Shown here: one piece after another, positions 37,201 through 44,854 of the stretch
Position numbering within the stretch: position 1 is the first letter of the stretch
Layout of the letters: each line of letters starts with the position of its first letter
From: Clostridium saudiense
GTDB lineage: Bacteria > Bacillota > Clostridia > Clostridiales > Clostridiaceae
Direction: 5' to 3'
Assembly (NCBI RefSeq): GCF_000577815.1
Contig: NZ_CBYM010000011.1
Location: 33,223 to 97,222, forward strand
Length of the DNA: 64,000 nt
Notes under the pieces: generated by a model
What the model was told of the DNA's origin: nothing
The model's database searches: none
Seen by the model: the letters and a program-made list of their open reading frames with translations, nothing else
Position numbers and translations under genes: made by a program

Positions 37201-40012
37201 GAATACACCAGCTGTTTTTCCTTCACCAATCATGTTATATACATTTTTATCTTCAAAATCTATTTTATCTAAATCAATATCTATTCCTCGATTTTCTTTA
37301 ATCATCTTAACAGCATCACTCATAACTGTTAAAGTTCTTAAACCAAGGAAATCCATCTTTAGAAGTCCTAGCTCTTCTAATGTTGTCATATCAAATTGAG
37401 TTACTATCATTTCATCATTTCTTTGAAGTGGTACATATTCAACCAATGGCTTCGATGCTATAACCACCCCAGCTGCATGCGTTGACGAATGCCTTGGTAA
37501 CCCTTCTAGAGTTTTACTAACATCAATTAATGTTTTTACTCTATTTTCTGTCTCATATGCAGCCTTAAGCTCTGGATTTAAATCTAATGCCTTTTCTATT
37601 GTTATTCCAAGCATTGTAGGAATCATTTTAGCTATTCTATCTACTTCTGCATAAGAGTAGTTCATAGCTCTTCCTACGTCTCTTAAACACAATCTAGCCG
37701 CCATTGTACCAAAAGTAATTATCTGTGATACATTTTTAACTCCATACTTTTCAACAACATAATCTATTACTTCCTGTCTTCTTTCATAACAAAAATCCGA
37801 ATCTATCTATTACTACCCTCTCTTTCGAGATACTTAAACACTACTTTTGTAGTGGGTATAGACTATATCTTCACCCACCGACCTTTATACGGTTTGGGCT
37901 GCCCCACTTCGCTATGTTTCATAAACATAGCTACGTCCCCTTGGACTAGTCGTTGAACGTTTCCCTCTTCAGGACTTCGCTGCTTATTACCCAATCTATT
38001 AATTTTTCAACATTCACGTTTAAGCTTATTTCATCTTTACGTTGTAGTATCAATAGCTCTAAGGGCTTTCAAGCAATTCGAGGCTCTTTAAGTATATTAT
38101 TTCTAATATACACGACTATTAAGTTAAAATGTAGATTTTAAATTTATATATTTGATATATTTTCTATCTAGATAAATTGTAGAATTATCATATAAATAAC
38201 TCATTATATTGAATGTTTTTAGACGCCCACCATAACTTATATAATAGTTATTTTTCTCATCATTATATCTTTAACTAATTTTTCGCTATTTATTAATATT
38301 CTACAATATTTACAACTACCATAAACCGAGTTAGATACATACGATTTAATTTTATAATCTGAACCTATACATTTCTTGAATTTTTCTAAATGCATCCTAT
38401 CTAAATTAGCTATTGCTATTCCCAATTTACTTCCAGTTACATATCCATCTGCATAAATAAACCCTAACCAATATGCCTTTTCTTCAATATCTATTTCAGA
38501 AAAATAATCATCATTCACTGAATAAACTAAATGACTATCCCTTAAATTTCTAGTACTAACTTTCCATCTTTTTAACGCATCATAGATACCACATAAACTA
38601 CATCCAAGTTTATCTGCAATTTTACTACATGATAATTTTTGATCAATATATAAATTTATAATTTCAAACTTATACTTATCCAACTCATATCGCTTCAAAT
38701 TTCTACACTCCTAAGAATTTAATATATTCTTAGTATAAACTTATTTCTAATCTGGCATACTAACTCTTTCCGGATTTAAAAATCTTTCAAAGAGCAAGCT
38801 ATACTTTATCGGATTAATTTTTGTTATTCCCAGAGTATAAGCAACTATAGAGCCTGCTGCCGATCCCCTTCCTGGTCCCGTTGGTATTCCATGATCATTT
38901 GAATACTTAATAAAGTCCCAGGTAATCAAGAAATAATCAACATATCCCATTTGATTAATTACACCAAGCTCATAACTAAGCCTATCAACATAAGTCTTTG
39001 CTTCCTCATTAGTTTCAGCAAATTCCTTTACATCTTGAACATTAATTAACTTATTCCTAAATTGTTCAAAAACATCATATCTTTCAACAAGCCCTTCAAA
39101 ACACACCTCTTCAAGATAATCAAAGTGAGTTTTATATTCCTCAGGAACTGGGAAATTAGGTAACTTAGATACATGGAATTCATAATCAAAATTACATTCA
39201 TCTGCAATTTTAATTGTATTTTCTAATGCCTCTGGAACATAAGAAAACATATTCCACATTTCTTCTGGTGATTTCAAATAGAACTGATCCGAAGGATATC
39301 TTCTTCTATTTGCATCTTCAACAGTTTTACCTGTTTGAATACACATAAGGATATCATGAGCCTTAGAATCCTCTTGTTTAATATAATGGACATCATTAGT
39401 TGCAATTAAAGGAATTCCAGTTTCTCTAGCTAACTTAATATTACCTTCTGTAACCTTTCTTTGCTCCTCCATTCCATGATCCTGAATTTCTAAATAAAAT
39501 CCATCTTTAAATATGTCCTTATACATCAAAGCAACTTCTTTAGCTTTTTCATAATCATCTCTTAATAAATTTTTTTGTACTTCTCCACCAAGACAAGCAC
39601 TTAAAGCAATTAAACCTTCACTATGCTCTCTTAAAAAATCATGGTCAACCCTTGGCTTATAGTAAAAACCATCAATTGAAGCAGCTGATACTATTTTCAT
39701 TAAATTTTCATATCCAACTTGATTTTTTACTAATAAAACTAAGTGATATGTACCATTATCCTTATCATTAATTTTAATATCCATTGATTTACTTGCTACG
39801 TAAACCTCACAACCAAGAATAGGTTTAATTCCTTGTGCTATAGCTTCTTTATAAAAAGCTACACAACCATACATTACACCATGGTCAGTAATTGCTATAC
39901 TTTCCATACCTAGTTCCTTAGCTCTGCTAATAACCTTTTTAATTTTAGCCGAACTATCAAGTAAACTATACTCAGTATGTAAGTGGAGATGACAGAACTT
40001 TTTATTTTCCAA
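32978..40012 (-). CDS. dnaE: DNA polymerase III alpha subunit DnaE, four exons split by three introns
   Basis: The replicative polymerase is encoded in four pieces: 40012-38750, 37806-36987, 35688-35449 and 34209-32978. Joined at the predicted splice sites they total 3555 bases, exactly 1185 codons with no internal stop. The product has 1184 residues, the normal size for clostridial DnaE. Domains: PHP ([19 protein letters not shown]) at the N-terminus; the polymerase palm with [18 protein letters not shown], catalytic PDIDSDF (Asp421 and Asp423, spanning intron 1) and [12 protein letters not shown] (third Asp); then the tail with an OB fold ([29 protein letters not shown]). Unspliced RNA would give only truncated pieces, so growth must depend on splicing. 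Upstream neighbour is whiA, downstream pfkA. Confidence 0.93.
34210..35448 (-). mobile_element. dnaE intron 3: group I intron, 1239 nt
   Basis: Exon 3 ends in T (TATGCAT), the intron ends in G, and the exons join as GCA TTT AAT AAA (A-F-N-K). The core on the minus strand is canonical: P AATTGCGGGGAAGACC (within 34481-34502), Q TTAATCCGCAGCCAAGTC (34381-34398), R TTCAGAGACT (34351-34360) and S GATATAGTCCGATC (34261-34274). The endonuclease ORF ends within two bases of element P. It sits 4 bases from the place where cyanobacterial split DnaE inteins are inserted. Confidence 0.92.
34502..35383 (-). CDS. LAGLIDADG homing endonuclease in intron 3 (apparently intact)
   Basis: 293 residues from GTG 35383, or 289 from a TTG at 35371 that fits the AGAGGTGA site better. 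N-terminal helix-turn-helix ([20 protein letters not shown]). First LAGLIDADG motif [14 protein letters not shown] at about 95-108; second [13 protein letters not shown] at about 192-204. C-terminal helix [19 protein letters not shown]. Both catalytic acidic positions (ADG and GDG) are present, so this is probably an active monomeric endonuclease that cuts intron-less dnaE alleles. It is the only full-length copy of the three related ORFs. Confidence 0.88.
   Translation of the reverse strand: MNISLFKNYRELNGYDKYKIVNYYYKNKGVCMGDISKNLNVSDRAVRRVLKEEGINTRLKNRYVLDECYFACIDTEAKAYILEFIYADGFVGDENHNNIVVSINDLEILEFMANELQFTGDIRRTKKGGFENSKEGYSLSFSSKIMATRLREIGLYPNKSLTMDKLPNIDKALIRHFIRGYFDGDGSIILSHNTSYYKANEGIIKYIYPTYCFMILGTESFLNEIKRETKFNYVKLYDTKTEKIKCLKINAKKEFDNIFNYLYDKSTIKLERKYNKWNEIKSAFTVGAVKQIG
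35449..35688 (-). CDS. dnaE: dnaE exon 3 (codons 695-775)
   Basis: 240 bases: AA completes Glu695, then [20 protein letters not shown] through [11 protein letters not shown] and the first base of Phe775 (ends TATGCAT). It is the shortest exon, coding for part of the finger region. Readable alone only from an internal ATG. Confidence 0.9.
35689..36986 (-). mobile_element. dnaE intron 2: group II intron, 1298 nt, with a LAGLIDADG ORF
   Basis: The intron starts GTGCGAAACG (consensus GUGYG) directly after exon CAAG and ends CTATCACTAT (AY) before AACAAG, restoring Q-E-Q. Domain V is at 35747-35780: exactly 34 nt, with a GAAA loop and the GCCGTATGCGATGAAAG type core. It differs from the common bacterial domain V only in its two outermost pairs, so the triad reads CGC. 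Domains I-III would fill 36325-36986, the ORF sits where domain IV belongs, and domain VI follows with a candidate branch A eight bases from the end. A CTTGA at 36576-36580 could be EBS1, pairing with exon TCAAG. No reverse transcriptase is encoded. Confidence 0.88.
35785..36324 (-). CDS. LAGLIDADG endonuclease-like ORF in group II intron 2 (first motif missing)
   Basis: GTG start at 36324 behind AGAGG; 179 residues. Helix-turn-helix at about 5-42 ([20 protein letters not shown]), then [19 protein letters not shown], one clear LAGLIDADG motif ([13 protein letters not shown]) and a C-terminus [19 protein letters not shown] like its relatives in introns 1 and 3. Compared with the intron 3 protein, about 90 residues including the first LAGLIDADG motif are absent, in frame. 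One-motif members can work as homodimers, so activity is not excluded. It takes the place of the usual group II reverse transcriptase/maturase. Confidence 0.8.
   Translation of the reverse strand: MKYSVETKKKAIEYYLVGYSAQKVACLIGANEATIRKWINEAKMKCGKNPSCYVSLTSRHMCESLSNYGIVPQKTGFEIFPDNIPKVYIRDFIRGVFDGDGITDIRRFRSGFVGSNNLVNRILVELNRCDLSIFNTKSKNICYFLGGKKFSRELFEYMYNDSTLYLKRKYERMKYICNN
36987..37806 (-). CDS. dnaE: dnaE exon 2 (codons 422 to first base of 695)
   Basis: Begins ATAGATTCGGATTTTTG (IDSDF) and runs through [18 protein letters not shown] and MDFLGLRTL to GVMVYQ plus one G. The first ATG inside it is at codon 446 (MAARL), so only splicing yields the IDSDF segment. Confidence 0.92.
37807..38749 (-). 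mobile_element. dnaE intron 1: group I intron, 943 nt
   Basis: It lies between the codon for catalytic Asp421 (exon ends ATGCCAGAT) and ATAGATTCGG (codons 422-424); the intron's last base is G. The group I core on the minus strand is in order: P AATTGCTTGAAAGCCC (38063-38078), Q TAATAAGCAGCGAAGTCC (37972-37989), R CAACGACTAGTCC (37943-37955) and S AAGATATAGTC (37861-37871). R and S pair to form P7, the guanosine-binding site. The 5' part holds a decayed LAGLIDADG ORF. It has its own terminal structure and no transposase, so it is not an IStron. Confidence 0.9.
38124..38698 (-). pseudogene. Decayed LAGLIDADG endonuclease in intron 1
   Basis: TTG start at 38698 behind AGGAG. The 153-codon frame has an N-terminal helix-turn-helix ([21 protein letters not shown]) and one LAGLIDADG motif ([14 protein letters not shown]), then ends at 38237 after [16 protein letters not shown]. 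In another frame from 38234 to 38124 there follows [20 protein letters not shown] and [15 protein letters not shown], which matches the C-terminus of the intron 3 endonuclease ([19 protein letters not shown]). An internal deletion has therefore removed the second LAGLIDADG motif and shifted the frame. The protein is probably inactive as an endonuclease. Confidence 0.85.
38750..40012 (-). CDS. dnaE: dnaE exon 1 (codons 1-421)
   Basis: Starts [18 protein letters not shown] and ends ...[14 protein letters not shown]. The last base is T, as group I 5' splice sites require. In unspliced RNA the next codon is TAG. It carries the PHP domain and the first part of the palm, up to catalytic Asp421. Confidence 0.92.
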
Positions 40013-40019
40013 TAAAACA

Positions 40020-40110
40020 CCCCCGTTTGAATTAGTTAAAAGTTTTTAATTAAGAGTTAATAGTCTATTGTATAAATCCCCAAATGATTTATATATTAAC
40101 TATTAACTAA
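40020..40110. other. whiA-dnaE spacer
   Basis: 90-bp gap of TTAATAGT/TTAACTA-type iterations with the dnaE ribosome site (GGGGGTG) at its dnaE end. A weak AAATCATTTGGGGATTTATAC-like hairpin is possible. No terminator, so whiA and dnaE may be cotranscribed. Confidence 0.4.
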
Positions 40111-41061
40111 CTAATAGTTTCCACTTCTAATTTCTTCTGCTATTTTTTCTATTTTTCTTAGCCTATGATTAATTCCAGACTTACCAACTGGCGGATCTAG
40201 CATTTCTCCTAGCTCTTTTAGCGATTCATCTGGATAGCTTAATCTAAGTTCTGCAACTTCTTGAAGATTTTTAGGCAATCTTTGAAGTCCAATACTATTT
40301 TGAATAAGCTTAATACTTTCAACCTGTCTTACTGCTGCATTAACTGTTTTACTCAAATTAGCTGTTTCACAGTTTACAAGTCTATTTACGTTGTTTCTCA
40401 TTTCCTTCATTATTCTTATATTTTCTAATTCAAGTAATGAAGTATGAGCTCCTACTATGTTTAAAAGGTCAACTATTTGCTCACCTTCTTTAATATATAT
40501 TATAAAACTATTTTTTCTTTGAATAACCTTTGAGTTTAATCCAAAGGAATTAATTAGTTTACATAAATCAATTGCATATTCTTCACTATGAGTTACAAAC
40601 TCTAAATGATATGTCTTTTCAGGATTAGTTACACTTCCCCCACCAATAAAAGCTCCTCTAATATAAGCTTTCTTATACTCTTCAGTCTTTACCATTTCAG
40701 GATCAATTTTATAATCAATAGTTAGTACTCCATCTATTTCCTTGAAAATCCCTGTTTCTTGAAGTAAGTCCCTAACCCCCATATCTTCTTCTATTAAAAC
40801 CATGTAGATATTGTTCTTCTTTAATGAGTTACTCTTTTTAACCATTAATTTAGAATGTATATCAAAGTGTTCCTTTAGCAAAGTGAATATATGTCTTGCT
40901 GAAGCTGGATTTTCTGTTGTAATTCTAAAGCTAAGACCTTTTCCACTAAATCCTATAGTTCCACTACCTTTCATTATTGCTGAAAGCTCTGCTAATGCTT
41001 CCTCTTTCGATATATCAGTATATCTGCATATTTCTCCTTTTACTTTCGCTGAAAACGACAT
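40111..41061 (-). CDS. whiA: WhiA sporulation/cell-division regulator
   Basis: 316 residues. The N-terminal two-thirds is a degenerate LAGLIDADG fold (AYIRGAFIGGGSVTNPEKTYHLE is the relic motif, without catalytic acids). The C-terminal part is a helix-turn-helix (ELRLSYPDESLKELGEMLDP, then GKSGINHRLRKI). WhiA binds DNA and affects division and chromosome segregation. It follows rapZ and yvcK in the conserved Gram-positive cluster and directly precedes dnaE. Start ATG 41061 behind AGGAGAAAG. Confidence 0.95.
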   Translation of the reverse strand: MSFSAKVKGEICRYTDISKEEALAELSAIMKGSGTIGFSGKGLSFRITTENPASARHIFTLLKEHFDIHSKLMVKKSNSLKKNNIYMVLIEEDMGVRDLLQETGIFKEIDGVLTIDYKIDPEMVKTEEYKKAYIRGAFIGGGSVTNPEKTYHLEFVTHSEEYAIDLCKLINSFGLNSKVIQRKNSFIIYIKEGEQIVDLLNIVGAHTSLLELENIRIMKEMRNNVNRLVNCETANLSKTVNAAVRQVESIKLIQNSIGLQRLPKNLQEVAELRLSYPDESLKELGEMLDPPVGKSGINHRLRKIEKIAEEIRSGNY

Positions 41062-41156
41062 AAATTCTTTCTCCTAACTAACTATAAATATATAACACAT
41101 TATATCATAAACTGTTCCTACTGTGTCATAATATAATAATGGAAAATTACTTTAAA

Positions 41157-41198
41157 GAAAAATAGAGGATATTGCCTATGCAATATCCTCTATTTTTC
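41157..41198. terminator. Terminator between yvcK and whiA
   Basis: A 16-bp stem AAAATAGAGGATATTG with its complement overlaps the yvcK stop and has A/T runs on both sides. It should reduce readthrough of rapZ-yvcK into whiA. Confidence 0.85.
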
Positions 41199-42521
41199 TT
41201 TATTATTTTTAATTTTTTTAGAAACGTACATATACTCCATTATCTTCTTTTTATCATATAATAGCTTTTTATCAAGAACAGTTGTCATCAATACTTGTGC
41301 CAAATATTCTGAATCATGTTTTACATATCCCTTAGTTATTTTAACCAAATCTGTTTCTACTACCTTAACACCTAAGTCCTTTATATTATCATAATCTAGC
41401 TCAACTAATTTAGAACCTTCACTTAAATATCTTTCCTCTATATCCTTAGGAATTGTCCCATTATTTGCAATAACATATTCAACACTATTTTTACCACTAT
41501 ACTTCATTAACGTTTTTATATGATCAGAAACAGTAAAATCATCAGTTTCCCCCGGTTGAGTCATTACGTTAGAAATATAAATTTTAATTGCATCACTTTT
41601 ATTTATACACTCTGCAATATCCTCTACTAAAAGATTTGGAATTATGCTTGTATACAAACTTCCCGGCCCCATGACTATTGCATCTGCCTCGCTTATAGCC
41701 ATTAATGCATCTAATAAAGGCTTTGCCTTTTCAGGTTCAATCTTTAAGTTTTTTATTTTACTTTTTTGTTTAATAACTTCATCAGGTATTATAGATTCAC
41801 CCTCTACAATATTTCCATTTTCAAGTTCTGCAATCAACTTCATATCATCTAAAGTAACTGGTAATACCTTTCCTGTTACAGCAAGTACTGAACTCATTTT
41901 TTGAACTGCCGCTTCAAAGTTATCGCTTATCCCATCCATGGCAGCTAAAAATAAATTACCAAAACTTTGTCCCTTTAAAGTTCCTTCTGTAAATCTATAT
42001 TGAAGTAAATCCTCCATTATTGGCTCAGTATCAGCTAAAGCTAAAATACAGTTTCTTATATCCCCTGGTGGAAGCATTCCAAGGTCAGCTCTAAGTTTTC
42101 CTGAGCCTCCCCCATCATCACCAACTGTTACTATTGCCGTTATATTATTAGTATATAATTTAAGTCCTCTCAGCATTGTTGATAAACCTGTTCCCCCACC
42201 TATAACAACAATCTTTGGTCCTCCTACATGAACTCTCTTTTCATCAACTAAATCCTCAATATTTTTATCAGTTATAGTTATTTTAATTTTTTCATTATTT
42301 ATTAATGCAATAAACGACTTTATAAATTCTGATAAAGCTATATACATAATTAAAAGTCCTATTAAGCTTAGAAATAAGTATAAAACTTTAAATGCTATAC
42401 TTTCTCCTACCTGTGAAAAAATTTCAATAAACCCTACTACCGATAAAACCATACCAATAAAGCCTAAAAAAATCCATCGTTTAATTTTTATACCAGGCTT
42501 CATCAAAAACTCCATTATCAT
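41190..42521 (-). CDS. yvcK: YvcK (GlmR) family protein
   Basis: 443 residues. Two N-terminal membrane helices (about 14-32 and 42-62) are followed by the CofD-like domain with [38 protein letters not shown] and [15 protein letters not shown]. It binds UDP-sugars and directs carbon into cell wall precursors, and is needed during gluconeogenic growth. Its ATG overlaps the rapZ stop (ATGA), which indicates translational coupling. Confidence 0.93.
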   Translation of the reverse strand: MIMEFLMKPGIKIKRWIFLGFIGMVLSVVGFIEIFSQVGESIAFKVLYLFLSLIGLLIMYIALSEFIKSFIALINNEKIKITITDKNIEDLVDEKRVHVGGPKIVVIGGGTGLSTMLRGLKLYTNNITAIVTVGDDGGGSGKLRADLGMLPPGDIRNCILALADTEPIMEDLLQYRFTEGTLKGQSFGNLFLAAMDGISDNFEAAVQKMSSVLAVTGKVLPVTLDDMKLIAELENGNIVEGESIIPDEVIKQKSKIKNLKIEPEKAKPLLDALMAISEADAIVMGPGSLYTSIIPNLLVEDIAECINKSDAIKIYISNVMTQPGETDDFTVSDHIKTLMKYSGKNSVEYVIANNGTIPKDIEERYLSEGSKLVELDYDNIKDLGVKVVETDLVKITKGYVKHDSEYLAQVLMTTVLDKKLLYDKKKIMEYMYVSKKIKNNKEK

Positions 42522-43402
42522 AGTTTTTTATCCCCTTTATGAACATCTTCCTTAATATCTCTATGTTCTATATAAACATCATAATTTTTTTCATGTAAAT
42601 TCTTATAAATTTCATTTGCAATAGCAACTGATCTATGTCTTCCCCCTGTACATCCTATTGATATAATAAGCTGTCTCTTTCCTTCTTTTTTATAATTAGG
42701 AATTAAAAATTCTAACATATCAGTTAGCTTATATAAAAAGTTCTTTGTTTCATCTTGTTCTAAAACATAGTCTTTAACTGGAGTATCTAATCCTGAGAAA
42801 GGCTTTAATTCCGGTATATAGAATGGATTTGGTATAAATCTAACATCAAAAACTAAATCAGAATCAACAGGTATACCATATTTAAATCCAAAACTTAATA
42901 CTGTAATAGACATTTGCTTTTCTGGAAGAGTTTCATCACCAAAATACTTAGTCATTTCTTCTCTTAAATCTCCAATTTTATATTTTGATGTATCTATAAT
43001 GATATCTGCTTTATCCTTAACCTCTCTTAATTTTTCTCTTTCTAACTCTATTCCAGTTATAACTCTTCCTCCACCTGATAATGGATGGCTTCTTCTCTTT
43101 TCTTTAAATCTCTTTACTAAAACTTCATCAGTTGCATCTAAAAATAGTATTTCATACTTAAATTGATCTTTTTCTAGTTCTCTTAAACTTTGGAATAAAT
43201 CATTAAAGAATACTCCACCTCTTATATCTATTACTAATGCAACTTTATCAATTTTACCGTTACTTTGTGAACAAACTTCTGCGAATTTTGTAATTAATGT
43301 TGGTGGTAAATTATCTACACAAAAATATCCCATATCCTCTAAACTTTTTGTAGCTTCTGATTTACCTGCACCTGATAAACCTGTTACTATAATGAATCTC
43401 AT
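42518..43402 (-). CDS. rapZ: RapZ/YvcJ family nucleotide-binding protein
   Basis: 294 residues. P-loop [20 protein letters not shown] at the N-terminus, then YFCVDNLPP. The C-terminal half has [19 protein letters not shown] and [15 protein letters not shown]. The family binds and hydrolyses nucleotides; in enterobacteria it is an RNA adaptor for GlmZ, while the Gram-positive role is less clear. It is the first gene of rapZ-yvcK-whiA. Upstream is the 147-bp tandem repeat, which carries promoter-like elements. Confidence 0.94.
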   Translation of the reverse strand: MRFIIVTGLSGAGKSEATKSLEDMGYFCVDNLPPTLITKFAEVCSQSNGKIDKVALVIDIRGGVFFNDLFQSLRELEKDQFKYEILFLDATDEVLVKRFKEKRRSHPLSGGGRVITGIELEREKLREVKDKADIIIDTSKYKIGDLREEMTKYFGDETLPEKQMSITVLSFGFKYGIPVDSDLVFDVRFIPNPFYIPELKPFSGLDTPVKDYVLEQDETKNFLYKLTDMLEFLIPNYKKEGKRQLIISIGCTGGRHRSVAIANEIYKNLHEKNYDVYIEHRDIKEDVHKGDKKL

Positions 43403-43486
43403 ATAATACCTCCAAAAACTTCTGCTTTATTTAATCTTATGATATAACTTTACTAACTCTGAACTTATATAATTCTGTATAGAATA

Positions 43487-43828
43487 ATTATATCAAAACA
43501 ACTTTGCTTTTACACGATTTAATTAACTAAATGTAATATTTAGAACACTTCATAAATTATTTTTAATGAAACTCCTTCTCCTATCCGTCGAATGAGTAAG
43601 TTTGCCTTGCCAAATATAAAATTTGGAGGCTCAATTATATCAAAACAACTTTGCTTTTACACGATTTAATTGAGTAAATAGAATATTTAGAAACCTTCAC
43701 GAATTATTTTTAATGAAACTCCTTCTCCTATTCGTCGAATGAGTAAGTTCTCCTTGCCAAATATAAAATTTGGAGGCTCACTTATATCAAAACAACTTTG
43801 CTTTTACACGACTTAATTGAGTAAATCT
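43487..43828 (-). repeat. 147-bp tandem repeat, 2.3 copies, upstream of rapZ
   Basis: Copies start at 43491, 43638 and 43785 (the last partial, to about 43828), exactly 147 bp apart. The two full copies differ at about 12 positions (about 92% identical). Each unit has an inverted repeat CCAAAT..ATTTGG and, on the minus strand, TGATATAAT (extended -10 type) at 43487-43495 and 43635-43643, with TGATATAAG in the third copy at 43781-43789. No ORF was seen. The array may multiply the promoter of the rapZ operon. Confidence 0.85.
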
Positions 43829-43833
43829 AGGCA

Positions 43834-43861
43834 TAAAAAAAGTTGCCCTAAGGCAACCTTT
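43834..43861 (-). terminator. Terminator of murB
   Basis: GGTTGCC, a short loop and GGCAAC, then T7 on the minus strand, overlapping the murB stop codon. Confidence 0.88.
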
Positions 43862-44775
43862 TACTCTTCACCAATTATTCTAACTTCTGGATGAAGCTCT
43901 ACTCCAAATTGTCTCTTAACTTCATCTTGAATATATTTTATTAAATCAGTTATATCTTTAGCTGTAGCATTTCCTTTATTGATTACAAATCCTGAATGTT
44001 TTTCAGAAACTGCTGCTCCTCCTATAGAATAACCTTTTAAGCCTGCATCTTGAATAAGTTTTCCTGCAAAGTACCCTGTAGGTCTCTTAAATGTACTTCC
44101 TGCTGATGGATATTCAAGTGGTTGTTTTGATTCTCTTTTATTTGTTAAATCATCAACCAACTCTTTTATTGTCTTTACTTGCCCCTTTTCTAATTTAAAC
44201 ACAGCTGATAATACTGTATATCCTTTTTTCATAACTATTGATGATCTATATCCAAAGTCTAAATCCTTATTTGAAAGTCTTACAATATTGCACTCTTCAT
44301 CAATTATTTCAGCACTTTCTATAACATGAGCTATTTCTCCATCATAAGCACCTGCATTCATAAATACGGCTCCACCTATAGTTCCTGGAATTCCACAAGC
44401 AAATTCAAATCCAGTTAATGAATTTTCCATAGCTTTATCAGAAACTGCTTTAAGCATAGCTCCACACTCTGCTTCTATTTTATCTCCATCTACAATAATA
44501 GTGTTAACTTCTTTTAAAGAAATTACAACACCTCTAAATCCACCATCTCTAACTAGTATGTTAGAACCATTTCCTATTAAATAAAAAGGAATTTTGTTTT
44601 CCTTACAAACTTCAACACTCTTTATTACCTGCTCTTTTGATTTTGGAATCAATAATATATCTGCTGGCCCACCAACTTTAAAATTAACATAACTACTTAG
44701 TTTCTCATCTATCTTAATATCATTTTCATCATAAAATTTCCCAAACAACCCTACAAATTTATCGTATTTATTCAT
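43861..44775 (-). CDS. murB: UDP-N-acetylenolpyruvoylglucosamine reductase
   Basis: 304 residues. The FAD-binding part has YVNFKVGGPADILLIPKS, IGNGSNILVRDGGFRG and GIPGTIGGAVFMNAGAYDGE. DFGYRSSIV and the catalytic Ser in YPSAGSTFKRPTGYFAGKL follow, the layout of the short type II MurB. It makes UDP-MurNAc for peptidoglycan. It follows uvrC by 79 bp. Confidence 0.97.
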   Translation of the reverse strand: MNKYDKFVGLFGKFYDENDIKIDEKLSSYVNFKVGGPADILLIPKSKEQVIKSVEVCKENKIPFYLIGNGSNILVRDGGFRGVVISLKEVNTIIVDGDKIEAECGAMLKAVSDKAMENSLTGFEFACGIPGTIGGAVFMNAGAYDGEIAHVIESAEIIDEECNIVRLSNKDLDFGYRSSIVMKKGYTVLSAVFKLEKGQVKTIKELVDDLTNKRESKQPLEYPSAGSTFKRPTGYFAGKLIQDAGLKGYSIGGAAVSEKHSGFVINKGNATAKDITDLIKYIQDEVKRQFGVELHPEVRIIGEE

Positions 44776-44854
44776 GACAAGCTCCTTAAAATTATAAAAT
44801 ATTTACAATTTAATAGTATAAATTAATTTATACTATTAAACAAGTGATTTAGCT

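Noticed and set aside
34502..38698. Inteins as the cause of the dnaE interruptions
   Set aside because: The endonuclease ORFs are not fused in frame to the flanking exons. Stop codons follow each 5' exon, and no Cys/Ser start or HN-Cys splice motifs are present; RNA-level splice signals are.
37807..38749. IStron (group I intron fused to an insertion sequence, as in C. difficile)
   Set aside because: No transposase or TnpB-like ORF is present; the only ORF is a LAGLIDADG relic.
32978..40012. dnaE as an assembly artefact or a pseudogene
   Set aside because: All four exons are intact and join to the full length with catalytic residues kept. The intervening sequences have proper ribozyme cores.
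43487..43828. CRISPR array
   Set aside because: The period is 147 bp with near-identical full units and no unique spacers; no cas genes nearby.
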